Shown here one piece after another: positions 53,209-63,665 of a DNA stretch of 64,000 nt. The notes beneath the pieces are model-generated. The model saw only the letters and a program-made list of their open reading frames with translations. It was not told the origin of the DNA and searched no databases. Every line of letters begins with the position of its first letter. Positions within the stretch are counted from its first letter, which is position 1. This DNA is from Chaetoceros tenuissimus (lineage: Eukaryota > Bacillariophyta > Thalassiosirophyceae > Chaetocerotales > Chaetocerotaceae). The position numbers and the translations under genes were made by a program. The stretch is taken from positions 1,550,001 to 1,614,000 of the forward strand of contig BLLK01000069.1 in assembly GCA_021927905.1 (NCBI GenBank). The letters are read 5' to 3'.

Positions 53209-55273
53209 TCACATTGCAACAAGTAAGCTCAAAAGGAGTTGTTTTGCAAGACGTGGCTGTGATTGTTTTTCACCTGCCAACTCCGCCTTCGCTTCACGTT
53301 CGGTCGCTTTTGCAATTGTGGTTAGTAATCCGTCGTGGCGCGCCATGTATTTTCGGTTAGTCACTTCAGTTGCTAGCCTTTCAATGGCAACTATTGCCGA
53401 ATCTCTTATTTCTTTGTTCCCATTGTTATCCATATCAGCTGCTTCAACTAATGCCTTCAAGATGTATTTGTTACACATTATTCTTCTATTCTCAGTCTCA
53501 TTAGTCAAATGCATAATGGCTCTCATCGCATTTTCTTTATCTTTTGCATTGTATGCCTTTGTTGACGGGATCTCTGCCAGAGTCTCAAGCAATCCAGGAA
53601 CTCTTGCCATTTCTTCTCTTATTGCTGGATCTCTAGCTTTCACACGGAAAACAGCTGGTATTCCTGTTGCATTTGAGCCCGAAGATGCAGTTACTAGTGC
53701 CTTCATTAGTGCTTCAAAGTTTTCTGTTTCATTACTGCACCCAGATGCTATTTTTGTCAGTGCCAAGCAGGATCTTTTTTGAACATCACTGCTCGAATCG
53801 TGGGTTGATACGCTTGCAACAACAGATAGTAGTTCATCATGTTCCGCCAGAAGATCCGCCGTTTCATCACATGCTAAATTTGTTAGCGCACCTGCAGCTC
53901 TACGTCTACTCTTATCATTTGTGTCAGTGCTTAAAACTTTCTTCAATGCTTCAATCACTACACCCTCAGAGAATTTACACAACCTTACTCTATTCTCCTT
54001 GACGAAGGCAAGATTTTGGATAGCAGTGACAGCATATTCTCGTGTCTCTTCCTTGACATCTGTAACTGCTAACTTTACAAGCGTAGCAAGTAATCTATCC
54101 TTGTCCGCCATCTTTTCTTGTGCATCAGAGGATGAAGCTAAATCCATTAAGGATGCAGCAGCATATTCGCGAGCATCTGGTGACATGTCCAATGCTGCAA
54201 TCTTCAATATCGAGTCAAGTAATCCAGGATGAGACACAATCAGATCCTTGTTTGCATCAGAGTTGGATAAGTTGGCAATTACTCTCATTCTTAAAACTCT
54301 TGCATCAGTTTCAAGCTTGGCAGTTGATATTCTATTCAATGCATGAATCATACCATCATGTTTGGCCATTAATGACCGTACTTCTGTTACTCTGCTGAAA
54401 TACAATAAAACCTTTGATACATTTAACAGTGATACTTTCGCATGTTTGATGATATCATGCTCACAACGATCAAGAACCTTCAAAAGAAGAGGGACGATGG
54501 AAGGACCGTCTTCTTGAAATGTTTTGCGTACAGCTTCGGTAGATGCCCTATATACCATTTCTAATGCTGCACAAATCATTCTGATCTCATCTTCGTTATC
54601 TGTCATCGATAGAACTAGGCACATAACAGTGGAACATCCAAGTGATAGCTCAATATTATGTCTCTCAGTGTCCCAGTGATCAAAAGCTGCACATGCATTA
54701 GTTAATGCAGCTACCCGACGCTCAATATCAGTTGCTTTATTAAGGTCTTTTTGAAAAATATATGTTAAAAACGAGCAAGAAACAAAGGAAATGAAAAAAG
54801 TACATAAAATACAACTCCTACTCACCAGCAAGTATAACTTTTACGTTCCGAATGTGTTCTTCACGCCCTACATTTTTTGTATCTGTTTTATGAATTGTTT
54901 GAGGAATCGGCAAAGTTTTTCGACTGACATGGGAGACCCCACTATCATAACTGACACTTCCGATGATAGAAGCTGGTCCATTGACTTCTCTTGGAACTTT
55001 TGAAATGGATCGGTTTGTATTTGTTCGGAATTGTTGACGAGACATTAGCGAGTCATGCTGCTTCTGGAATCGATTATCTTGACTCATGGAATATTTAGAA
55101 GAAGATGTAGATTTCTTCGAAGAAGATGAGACAGACTTCATACTTTGTGTATCTGTACCCTTCCTAGATCTAGTTGAATTCAAAGGCTTCAAAGGGCTAT
55201 CAAAATTATTTCTTTCTCTTGACAAAGTTTTTCTGTGATGCGACTTGTCTTTTGGTGATTTAAAACCAAGCAT
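53209..55273 (-). CDS. Armadillo-repeat protein
   Basis: Exons 55273-54826 and 54746-53209, with a 79-nt intron, give 661 residues. The start is the ATG MLGFKSP; the frame opens upstream at TTG only. Residues 1-140 are Ser/Lys/Arg-rich and polar. From about 155 on, about a dozen ARM-like helical repeats run to the end (AREYAAASLMDLASS, TREYAVTAIQNLAFV, SRRRAAGALTNLACDETADLLAEHDELL). Such solenoids bind proteins; no catalytic motif seen. The transposon inserted 190 bases upstream of this start, so it may alter its promoter. Confidence 0.82.
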
Positions 55274-55465
55274 AGTTTTGCTGAGAAATAGCGAATGCAA
55301 TATTCTTAAGTTTTCACCAATATCAGACTAGGTAAATATGTATTCTCCAAGAAGATAGAGTTGGTGATGATAGAGTTTTTATGAAGTCAAAGGTTTGACA
55401 AACTCTGAAACAACGTGATTTTTTTGCGAAACCCAGTTGGCGATGGAAAAATTTAGTTGATTTTA

Positions 55466-55676
55466 TTATTGTTTTCGAAAAAGATGGAAAAGAGAAAAAA
55501 AGAAAAAAAGGCAAAAAATAAAACATTTCTCGACCACCACTATAACACCTAGTAAAAACTACGTTTGCTCTTTTCTCTATGAATATAGCACCTATTCACC
55601 TAAAAAGTGGTTCAATCTCTACCTACTAATCAAGCTTGAGAAGACTGGAGTATTAGTTTACGGTGAAAGGATGCCT
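55466..55676 (+). repeat. Left terminal inverted repeat, 211 bp
   Basis: It begins TTATTGTTTTCG and ends in GGATGCCT. The last six bases are the first two codons (ATG CCT) of the 675-residue gene. Confidence 0.93.
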
Positions 55677-57698
55677 AATCCTAGAAAGAATCGAAGAAGC
55701 ACTTCTGAGAGCAACAAAACTACAAGCTCAAAGAAGGCTCGGACACAACGTCCCTATAGGTTGGCTATGCATGTACAGACCTATGCTAAGCAAAACCCAA
55801 ATGCAAAGGTCAACCCAATGGAGAAACCTTTTGAAATTGAGTATGATTTCAATAAGCATCCTTTCAGTAGAATCAAAGCAAAGATTCAAGAAAGTATTGG
55901 AACTGAAAACTTCCGTTCAAGATTCCCTGAGTATGAGGTACTAGACACATCCTACGGCATCAAGATTTGGAATGGAAAGCGATCAAAAGACAAAAGATCT
56001 TCTTCTTTGAAGAGTATTACCTCTTTTACAATTGATGAAGGTACTGCAGATCCAGAAAGTATTTGGACAAAGTATCTAAAAACTAAAAATGTCAAGAGAC
56101 GTTGTGATCCAGATAATGGATATGACCTTGTTGATGTCGGCATTGTGGTTTTCAAAAAAAGTAAAGAAAAAGCAAGAAAAGAAGCAAGATCTGCTACAAA
56201 AAAAAAGAAAAAGGGTGACATAGGAGCTCCAGATATCCTACGAGTTTCTTTGCTACGTCCAGTCTACACTACAGAAGAGAGAGGAGTGGAAACTCAGAGT
56301 ACTAATCCAATCTGCACTTTCGACATTGATACTTCAAAATATACTGAAATTTCAGAAGATTCATTAGATCAGATCCTTGAAAATGAAGATGATGACATGG
56401 ATGAAACTGAAAGCAGTCGTGTATTCAAGAAGCACATCATTACTCAGTTTCGCTGCGACCTAGGGAAACTTGTGCTCAATAATGATACTTCGGGTAAGCA
56501 ATATTTGCACAAGTTAGATGATACAAGTCCCCTGTATGCATTGAAGAAGCGCAAAGCTGCTACTGAAATAAAGCGAAGTGCAAAGTTAGTGGATTGGATT
56601 AAAGGTTGTACTCCTTATGTGAGAGAAGAATTTCCGAAGCCTGGGGGGGTTGAAGAGAAGTCAGTTTGCGAGATCCGACTTGCTTTTGGAGCAGTCCAGA
56701 CAATAGATAAAAGCACTTCAGCTTCTGTGCTATTCAGCTCTCCAAGTCAAGATGAGATTGCATGTACACAACTAGATGACACAGTAGAGCCCATTGCAGC
56801 ACCTGACAAAAAGTTAGACAGTGCGTCTACAAAAATTCTTCCACTGGATATTCAAAAACTTCTACTCGACAACTATAAGAATGAAAACAGTTGCATGTTT
56901 CATAGCTGTACTGATCAAATGTTGAAAGCTGCAGTACAATTTGGTTCATTTGACAAATCTACTAGGTCTGAATTGACGGCATGTATCCAAGAAAAAGTTA
57001 GAGATCCTTCGGCAGAGGCATTGATCCCAGTTTCACTTTTTGAGAAGCTAAAAGAGTCGACTTCTCTCCGTGAAAACCTGAAAGAGTTTGTTTGGGAAAA
57101 AAATGCATACCCGCCACATAATGAGGATATTCCTCAACCACCAACACAACAAGAGTGGTTCACTACCGAGAAGGGGAAAAAGTTTCAACAGTCTCAAAAG
57201 GGAAAATCTACAAGTGGTCCTTTGAATGATGTATTGGGTGTTGTAAAGGATATGATGCTTCACAACAACAATAGCACTGCAATTAGAGGTCAAATCAATG
57301 AAGATGTTTCTACTGCGAGATATATAGTTCGTACTAAGAATCAAGTGAAGCCAGAAAGATTTTACGACATAGAGTGTGGGAGGGAGAAATTAGAAATGAA
57401 ACTTTTCGACTTCATAATGAGTTTGAAGAGTAATGTTCATCCAAGACGAGGTGCTTTTGAAGAGCGTATTTTTTTAATTAAAATGAGCTCTGGGGAAGAG
57501 TGTGTATATACCAAGGAAGAAAGTAAGAATACAACACTCTCTTCCTTGGTAAATATTGCAAATATTCAAAAGGGGGAAATTTTGCATATCACCAGTGCAG
57601 TTCGAACTGAAGCTTCCGAGGATTCAGAGGGTTATGGGATTTCAGATGATGATGGAGAGGGTAGTCAAAATGAGGTATCTCAAGATAGCTCTTCTTAG
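55671..57698 (+). CDS. Transposon-borne 675-residue protein of unknown function
   Basis: Intronless from ATG at the inner edge of the left repeat. The N-terminus is Lys/Arg/Ser-rich (MPNPRKNRRSTSESNKTTSSK), with another basic run at 170-185 (KKSKEKARKEARSATKKKK), suggesting nuclear location and nucleic-acid contact. The middle and C-terminus are mixed helical, ending in an acidic Ser/Glu/Asp tail. No nuclease, helicase or zinc-finger motif is visible. It may be a transposition accessory factor, a silencing suppressor or captured host gene. The open frame is undisrupted, in line with selection. Confidence 0.75.
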   Translation: MPNPRKNRRSTSESNKTTSSKKARTQRPYRLAMHVQTYAKQNPNAKVNPMEKPFEIEYDFNKHPFSRIKAKIQESIGTENFRSRFPEYEVLDTSYGIKIWNGKRSKDKRSSSLKSITSFTIDEGTADPESIWTKYLKTKNVKRRCDPDNGYDLVDVGIVVFKKSKEKARKEARSATKKKKKGDIGAPDILRVSLLRPVYTTEERGVETQSTNPICTFDIDTSKYTEISEDSLDQILENEDDDMDETESSRVFKKHIITQFRCDLGKLVLNNDTSGKQYLHKLDDTSPLYALKKRKAATEIKRSAKLVDWIKGCTPYVREEFPKPGGVEEKSVCEIRLAFGAVQTIDKSTSASVLFSSPSQDEIACTQLDDTVEPIAAPDKKLDSASTKILPLDIQKLLLDNYKNENSCMFHSCTDQMLKAAVQFGSFDKSTRSELTACIQEKVRDPSAEALIPVSLFEKLKESTSLRENLKEFVWEKNAYPPHNEDIPQPPTQQEWFTTEKGKKFQQSQKGKSTSGPLNDVLGVVKDMMLHNNNSTAIRGQINEDVSTARYIVRTKNQVKPERFYDIECGREKLEMKLFDFIMSLKSNVHPRRGAFEERIFLIKMSSGEECVYTKEESKNTTLSSLVNIANIQKGEILHITSAVRTEASEDSEGYGISDDDGEGSQNEVSQDSSS

Positions 57699-57773
57699 AT
57701 AGAAGATAAAGAATAACAACCCTATATATTTGCAACTTGAAGCCATCTTTTTCTCCTTCTCTTTTCCAAAAAG

Positions 57774-58019
57774 CTAGCATTGGGGCCGACGACCTTGTAT
57801 TATTTCAACAAACTGATCAGCCCATCTGACACTAGCCATATAACAATCAACAGATACTCTCTTAGCAACCCACACAGAACCCTGTCTGGATGTAGTTGAC
57901 GCCACTCGCCACTGTGATCGCGCAATGGTCACGGGTCCGTAGCAGTACTTTCTACAACAGGGGATTGAACTGTGACTGACAGGACTTGAACCAATGCACA
58001 ACCAAAATTCTTCCTGCAT
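57774..58019 (-). CDS. Possible third small transposon ORF
   Basis: 81 residues from the first ATG (MQEEFWLCIGSSP...), on the transposase strand, about 100 bases beyond its stop. Cys/Trp/Val-rich and not low-complexity (RVSVDCYMASVRWADQFVEI). No domain recognised. It could be a real gene, an exon, a captured host fragment or chance. Confidence 0.35.
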   Translation of the reverse strand: MQEEFWLCIGSSPVSHSSIPCCRKYCYGPVTIARSQWRVASTTSRQGSVWVAKRVSVDCYMASVRWADQFVEIIQGRRPQC

Positions 58020-58121
58020 AGTCTCGAATAAAGAAATACATAAAGGAAAGATTTTTGTCCTCACTTTTCTAAATGCAATATTTCATTAATCGAGAAAATA
58101 ATATATATACAATTTAATTAT

Positions 58122-59303
58122 TTATAGTGAATGATTTACAGTTAATGCTACTATAAGATTTGATGCAAGCTCTTCTTCTTCTACTGTCGTCAAGATTTGA
58201 TTGCTTAGTGGAACCTCACATCGTCGGAATTCTTTTATGCATATGTCACGATTTATACTTTGAAATGCAGCCATGTGAGTGCGATACCAATCATACTCAA
58301 AGGCTATTTCATTTCTCTTCAAATGATTTTTATAGATATTGAATGCCAATTCTATCGGGTTCAAATCTGGAGAATATGGTGCTGTATACAGCAAGTAAGC
58401 ACCAGTAGCACGTATCATATCAGCTACACGAGAATCCATGTGTGTCGAGGCATTGTCCATTACAACTATGGATCTTGCTTCAGCTTTTAGAAAATTTCCA
58501 AGAGTCGGACACAAGAAATTTTCTACCCAGCTTTCAAAATATTCTGCGTTGACAGTTCCAGCGGCTCCTTCTGATGATATTTCATCTCGTATTACGCAGT
58601 CAACAGTTTCTGAAATAAAACCGTTGATATCCAGAGCTGCAATCATTGTATATCTCACAGTATTTTTGAACCAGCGTTTCAAGGCCACTCCACCAGAGTT
58701 CCTCTTTCCCCACGCTCTTCTCCTACGTGAGGCCCTTCTATCTTTATGTGTTTCATCAACAAAAACTATTTGAGCTGGATCAGACACTAAGGTCTCCAGA
58801 GCTCGTTTGTATCTTAGTCTTTCAACTTCATTTCTTTGTTTTGCGCTTTCATAGCACACCTGTAGAGAAAGACCTAGCTTCTCTGTCAAAATACGATGGA
58901 TGGTTGAAAGAGACAGCAGTGTCTTGTTATTTTTTGCTAGCGCCTGTTGAATCTCGTCAAGAAAAAATTCTGGATGCTCTTCTATGATTGCTCCAACTGC
59001 CTCCACAATAGCATGAGTCACAATGTTTGTGTACTTGCACTTTTTATATAGTTTCCTCAACTTTTTCCTCTCTGCTTTTGTTTCATATGGATACTCTCCA
59101 TACTTTTTATAATGTGAGTACCAATTATGGAGTGTACTTTTTGGAATAGAATATTTTGCAGCTGTTTCTTTTAGCACATGGTCTATTGGACGACCTGGAT
59201 TTAATTCTATAAGTTCTTCAATGTGAACTAGACAAACGTGTTCTTTCCTCTTGCCCCACGGCAATTTTTGACTTGAAGATTGCACATTACTTGACTCAGG
59301 CAT
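58122..59303 (-). CDS. DD34E transposase, IS630/Tc1-mariner superfamily
   Basis: 393 residues from ATG at 59303 (MPESSNVQSS), the second strand copy of the same TIR-encoded start. The frame continues upstream into the repeat, but that start is less likely. Helix-turn-helix region at about 35-62 (AAKYSIPKSTLHNWYSHYKKYG). The catalytic triad is D183 (VFVDETHKD), D283 (VVMDNASTH) and E318 (YSPDLNPIELAF), with 34 residues between the last two. No frameshift or stop, so it may be active. It cuts and rejoins DNA at TA sites. Confidence 0.95.
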   Translation of the reverse strand: MPESSNVQSSSQKLPWGKRKEHVCLVHIEELIELNPGRPIDHVLKETAAKYSIPKSTLHNWYSHYKKYGEYPYETKAERKKLRKLYKKCKYTNIVTHAIVEAVGAIIEEHPEFFLDEIQQALAKNNKTLLSLSTIHRILTEKLGLSLQVCYESAKQRNEVERLRYKRALETLVSDPAQIVFVDETHKDRRASRRRRAWGKRNSGGVALKRWFKNTVRYTMIAALDINGFISETVDCVIRDEISSEGAAGTVNAEYFESWVENFLCPTLGNFLKAEARSIVVMDNASTHMDSRVADMIRATGAYLLYTAPYSPDLNPIELAFNIYKNHLKRNEIAFEYDWYRTHMAAFQSINRDICIKEFRRCEVPLSNQILTTVEEEELASNLIVALTVNHSL

Positions 59304-59508
59304 CCTTTCACCGTAAACTAATACTCCAGTCTTCTCAAGCTTGATTAGTAGGTAGAGATTGAACCACTTTTTAGGTGAATAGGTGCTATATTCATAGAGA
59401 AAAGAGCAAACGTAGTTTTTACTAGGTGTGATAGTGGTGGTCGAGAAATGTTTTATTTTTTGCCTTTTTTTCTTTTTTTCTCTTTTCCATCTTTTTCGAA
59501 AACAATAA
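59298..59508 (-). repeat. Right terminal inverted repeat, 211 bp
   Basis: Reverse complement of the left repeat apart from one base. Its inner end encodes ATG CCT of the transposase. Confidence 0.93.
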
Positions 59509-59510
59509 TA

Positions 59511-59930
59511 GTCGATTCCCACAAAAAAACGTGATTAAGCTAAAACCGCTCTAACTGTTTTCACGAAGAACACATAATCTATTCAACCTTTCTTAATATT
59601 TTGTTTTCCACATAACCGTATCATGGCACCATTGATATTTTATTGTCGACGTGGAATATCTATGTCGCCAAAATATATCAGTACTGGTATTTAAGTTCCA
59701 AAACAGCTGTTTTCCACTCCTGGTTTTTGAGAGGAGACAGAGGTTGGAAACTTTTAGATATCAGTGTTGACATTTTTGAATGAAATGGCGAAAGGCTTAG
59801 TTCTGGATTTATATTATTATTTCGGAAAAAGCACGTGAAGGCTTTGGCAAGAGTGGGATGTTATGTTGTGTTGTGTATGTAGTGCACCGCCAAAGCTGCT
59901 TTTTGCTTCATGCACCCCACTCATTATCAT
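59511..59930. other. Intergenic region right of the transposon
   Basis: 420 bases to the stop of the four-exon unknown gene. No gene seen. Confidence 0.4.
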
Positions 59931-61999
59931 TTAACTTTTACTTGTATCCACATCACCAGCTTGTTTTGTATCGTTACTCTGATCATCGGAAGAGCTAGAG
60001 TCTTGACTATTTTGATCAAGGAACCGTCTGCATAACTCACCGAATGCTTCTGTTGTAGTATTGTCAATTATGCCACTACCACTTATTGATATGACTTTCT
60101 TTTCAACCAGTCGTTCTACTAATTCCTTATTTGAGAGTTTGGACCAATCCTCTTCTCTTTCTTTACGTAACCTAGCCGCAGCATCTTTCACTGCTTCTCT
60201 AGTTCTTCGTCCTGCATCCTTTAATTGCCATCTTGCTTCTGTTTCCATTTTACCAATCATTCTACCTCTTTCAAACATGCTACCCTCTTTAATCTTCAAA
60301 TGAAATACAAGTTAGATGATATGTTTTATACTTGGTCTCACAAAAAAGATAATAGGTTCAAGTAAAACTTACTGTCAGAGCATTTGAGACCATTCTACTT
60401 TTTATAGTTTTCCTTATGTCCCTCGCTGCACATTCAAGATCTTTATTGGTGTTACCACCCCAAATTCGCTAAAAATGTATTTAGCACGTTACTAGAGAAA
60501 TATCAAGCAGTCCATGATTCAATCTTGGAACTTACCGGATCATTTATTATAAACAAAGGTACATCTGATTCTTTACAGCACTTGGTTAAAAATCTTAGAG
60601 ATCCAGGGACTCTTTGCATAGCTGAACCATCGGCAATGACAGCATGTGGTTTGGACGAGGCACGATTAATTGTTCTTTTATCTTTCCCATAATCTCCATC
60701 AATCCCATCCTCCCCACCGACTTTCTCTCCAGACAAGAAGGACGGAATGAACCATTGGAGAAAACCTCGAGATTTCTTGACTGTGTGTCTATAAGAGTTT
60801 CCAAACAATGTTCTTGTCAACCATGAAGCTCTTTCAACATTTGCCCCAAAAGAAACTTCTCCATTAATCTACGAGCAGTTACATTCACGTAATTTGTCAA
60901 CATCATTTGTAAATGAAAACACGAAAACAAAGAAAACTATACTGGGACTTACTCGCATTTGCATCTCTTCAATCCATGCATATTGATTCCAAGGGGCATC
61001 AACTTCATCCTCTTCTTCAGCCAGAACCGTGATTTCAGATACCTTTGGACCGGATTCAGATTCTTCGTCTTCATCTTGCACATCTCCATCTTTTACCGAC
61101 TCTTCTACATCAGCGAAGCCCTTCTCATCTTCTTCACCATTACTGTTTTGAGCGCTAGAAGAATCGTTATCCTTTGTGACAACCACCTTCCTCTTCCTAA
61201 CCTTGAAGCGTGTACCTAAATGTTGCGCTACTGACATTCTTCTCTGGATCATATCTGGACTGTTTTCGTCGACTGAATATTTCCCCGGGTCATATTTGAA
61301 GTTTCCAAATTGATATGTGCGTCGCATATTATTAGGGTTCAAATCATATACTGATGCCTCCAGTAATTCAACTCCAATCCTTTTGGAATGCTTGTTTCGA
61401 CATCTGACAAGAGAACGAGCCAAAGACTTTTGTATAATCTCAATCTTTTCTTCATTTTCCTTCTTTTCTTTGTTTTGCTTCACATGACGATGATCATCTG
61501 TGGCAATTTTATCTTTTTGCTTACGAGGTATATATTTCGGTGGAGCAATGTCATCAGGATAAACTCTACTAAGATTCACTCGACATTCTCCATCAAATAC
61601 TTCTCTAAATTCTGGAACATCAATGGCTAAAATACGAATTCTACGAGGAACGCCTTTGGGTCTCTCTATAGGTCTCTTTGTAGACGGCCCATCTTCAGTC
61701 CAATCATCGCTGGATACGTTAGCATTGCGATCATCACGTGCAATCTTTCCCCAAATTCTTTTTGTACTATTGACGGAACTTTGAGGGTTGTGATAGTTGA
61801 GATATGTCTTGGATGCAATTTTATCAGTCAAGTCCGTTTCAATGAGGCCCACATGACTCTTTGACTTGGGATTCTCAAGAGGGGCAGAATCCAGCTTTGT
61901 AGTGAGTGACGATTGAAATAGATATGCAGATGTAGTCGTTGCAGACAATGCTGCAGCTGCCTGAATGCTTGTGTTTCGTAACAGTTTCAGCTGACTCAT
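59931..61999 (-). CDS. Unknown protein, four exons, probable organelle leader
   Basis: Exons 61999-60953, 60868-60536, 60468-60373 and 60293-59931 (introns 84, 67 and 79 nt, all phase 0) give 612 residues. The first 40 residues are basic with Ala/Ser/Thr and a hydrophobic patch (SIQAAAALSATTTSAYLF), a possible mitochondrial or plastid leader. Then RRIRILAIDVPEFREVFDGECRV, an acidic stretch (EEDEVDAPWNQYAWIEEMQMR), RASSKPHAVIADGSAMQRVPGSLRFLTKCC and a helical Arg/Lys/Glu end (RWQLKDAGRRTREAVKDAAARLRKE). I do not recognise a family. Confidence 0.7.
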
Positions 62000-62400
62000 A
62001 TCTCAACGACTGGGGGTATCAACAAAATCTATTGGAACTCTTTTTGTAGAGAAGGGCGAATAAATGGTAGCCTTTTCTAATAACTACTATTGGAAATGGT
62101 TCTGATTATTGATGATGAACATCTTCATCAGTTTTTATTTTGATGTTTTGAGATGAATGATGTCAAAAGCAAGGAGAAAGTTTAGGAAGTACGTATCCAT
62201 TTTTCAGTTGGTCGGGCCCGTCGGGCAAAAGGCAAAGTCGGCAAGTCCCGCCCGAATGAAATCAATAACGAACAATTTATTTTTTTTGGCTTCCTACACG
62301 AGCCACAAACTACGCCACGGTGCATTAATTCTTGAAATATACAAATACATTCAAAATATTAAGGTATCTAGTTTCATTTCCTGAAGCAGCAATAAATGAA
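62000..62400. other. Divergent intergenic region with a GC-rich patch
   Basis: Between the unknown gene (minus) and DHHC copy 2 (plus). A GC-rich patch at about 62210-62258 (CGGGCCCGTCGGGC and CCCGCCCG, potentially pairing) stands out in A+T-rich DNA. Confidence 0.4.
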
Positions 62401-63665
62401 ATGGCTTCCCCAGCAGATGATAAAGAGTCTACGCCTCTTTTATTCTCACCAAAGGGAGGAGGACATTTAGATCCAGCTAACAATGGTGTTTCCGATGGTC
62501 CTCGACGAAGAGCTGCACCTCCTCCACAACCACTTGAAACACACTATTTTGCAAGTAAATTTGATCCACCGCAGATAGCCAAAGTTTCTACAAATAGTTC
62601 GAAATATAGATCAGAAAATTTGGCTACACCCATAGTGAAAAAGATATACTCTTCCTATTCAATTATAAAGGATGCCATTCAACCTATGACAAAGCCTTCA
62701 CTTGCCGACGAGAAAAGACAGGGAAAAATATATTATGAAGATACATACAATGATTTGCCATGGCGATGTTCCTGTGGGACACATCATAAAGATGGAATAT
62801 GGCTGAATCACAGTGATAAGGCTGGGCTTGTCATGAGTTCTCTTGTATGGCTCATGATTGTCTATGCTGGTTTCACTGTAACGTTGTTGGTGAATAACAA
62901 TTCTTTACCATCTCATGTTGGAGTCATTTATTGCACACTCTGTGCATTAGCTCTTGCATCACATGCTAAAACTGCATTGACAGATCCTGGGTCTATACCG
63001 AAACGTGCTATACCCAATGAAGATAATGCTTCTGACCCGACGGTCAAATTTTGTAACTTGTGCGAAACTTATAAGCCACCCAAAAGTCATCATTGCCGGA
63101 TCTGTGATCGCTGTATAAGTGGAATGGTGAGGTTTTGATTATATTTATACGAATATGAGTTTTTTTTCTTGTTCACCATCTAACCCCTCTTTTGCAGGAT
63201 CATCATTGTCCATGGATGAATAACTGCATTGGAACAGCAAACTTGAAGCATTTTTTCCTGTTTCTGATATATGTCTGGACAGCATCAGCCTATGCTTTGG
63301 TTATATTTGGAATGAATTACTTTCTATGTAATAGCGAGGAATGTATTTTTCCGACCGGGTTAGTAGCTCTAGTTCGTCTCATGACATTCATGTGCGTTGG
63401 AGCACTGATTTTCACATCAAACATGCTCATGTCAGTATTTTGGGGGATAATGACTGGGATGGGAACTATTGATAGGATGAAAAAACAAGAAGATAAAACG
63501 TTTGACGAAAGTGAAGAAGAACCAATGGCATTTACTGATATCTTTGGCATTGGAAGTTATTTTACATGGTTTCTACCGATCGACCCTATCTTTAATGATT
63601 ATGATAGTGTCATGGGTTATTCGAACGCAGAAAGGCTACAACGAGAGCGTAGCACTTTAGTTTGA
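62401..63665 (+). CDS. DHHC palmitoyltransferase, copy 2
   Basis: Exons 62401-63126 and 63198-63665, with a 71-nt intron, give 397 residues. The ATG at 62401 (MASPADDKES) is chosen because upstream sequence is unlike the paralogue. [37 protein letters not shown] is the zinc/DHHC domain, with the intron at the same spot as in copy 1. Four hydrophobic helices. The first 120 residues are Pro/Ser-rich, and PLLFSPKGG matches the EPLVGSSKG start of copy 1. It transfers palmitate to target proteins in membranes; substrate unknown. Confidence 0.88.

Larger units (their letters stand above)
55466..59508. mobile_element. Intact IS630/Tc1-type DNA transposon with two long genes
   Basis: 4043 bp, flanked by TA on both sides (55464-55465 and 59509-59510), the target of the IS630-Tc1-mariner superfamily. 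211-bp terminal inverted repeats differ at one base (near 55544), so insertion is recent. Two convergent genes fill it: a 675-codon gene on plus and the transposase on minus. About 420 bases lie between them. It sits in the short gap between the armadillo gene start and the four-exon unknown gene, damaging neither coding region. Confidence 0.93.

Noticed and set aside
53318-54398. Several overlapping plus-strand frames opposite the armadillo gene
   Set aside because: Shadows of a long repeat-coding exon; no domain on that strand.
57950-58000. tRNA-like TpsiC sequence (GGTTCAAGTCC on the minus strand)
   Set aside because: No matching acceptor, D or anticodon arms can be folded around it; the stem has mismatches.
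58122-59522. Longer transposase start reading through the terminal repeat (466 residues)
   Set aside because: The extra 73 residues are encoded by the repeat itself, are low-complexity at the start, and the ATG at the repeat edge matches that of the opposite gene.
55405-59540. ACGTGATT on both outer flanks of the transposon as a possible longer target duplication
   Set aside because: The copies lie at unequal distances from the repeat ends and the TA duplication already accounts for the insertion.
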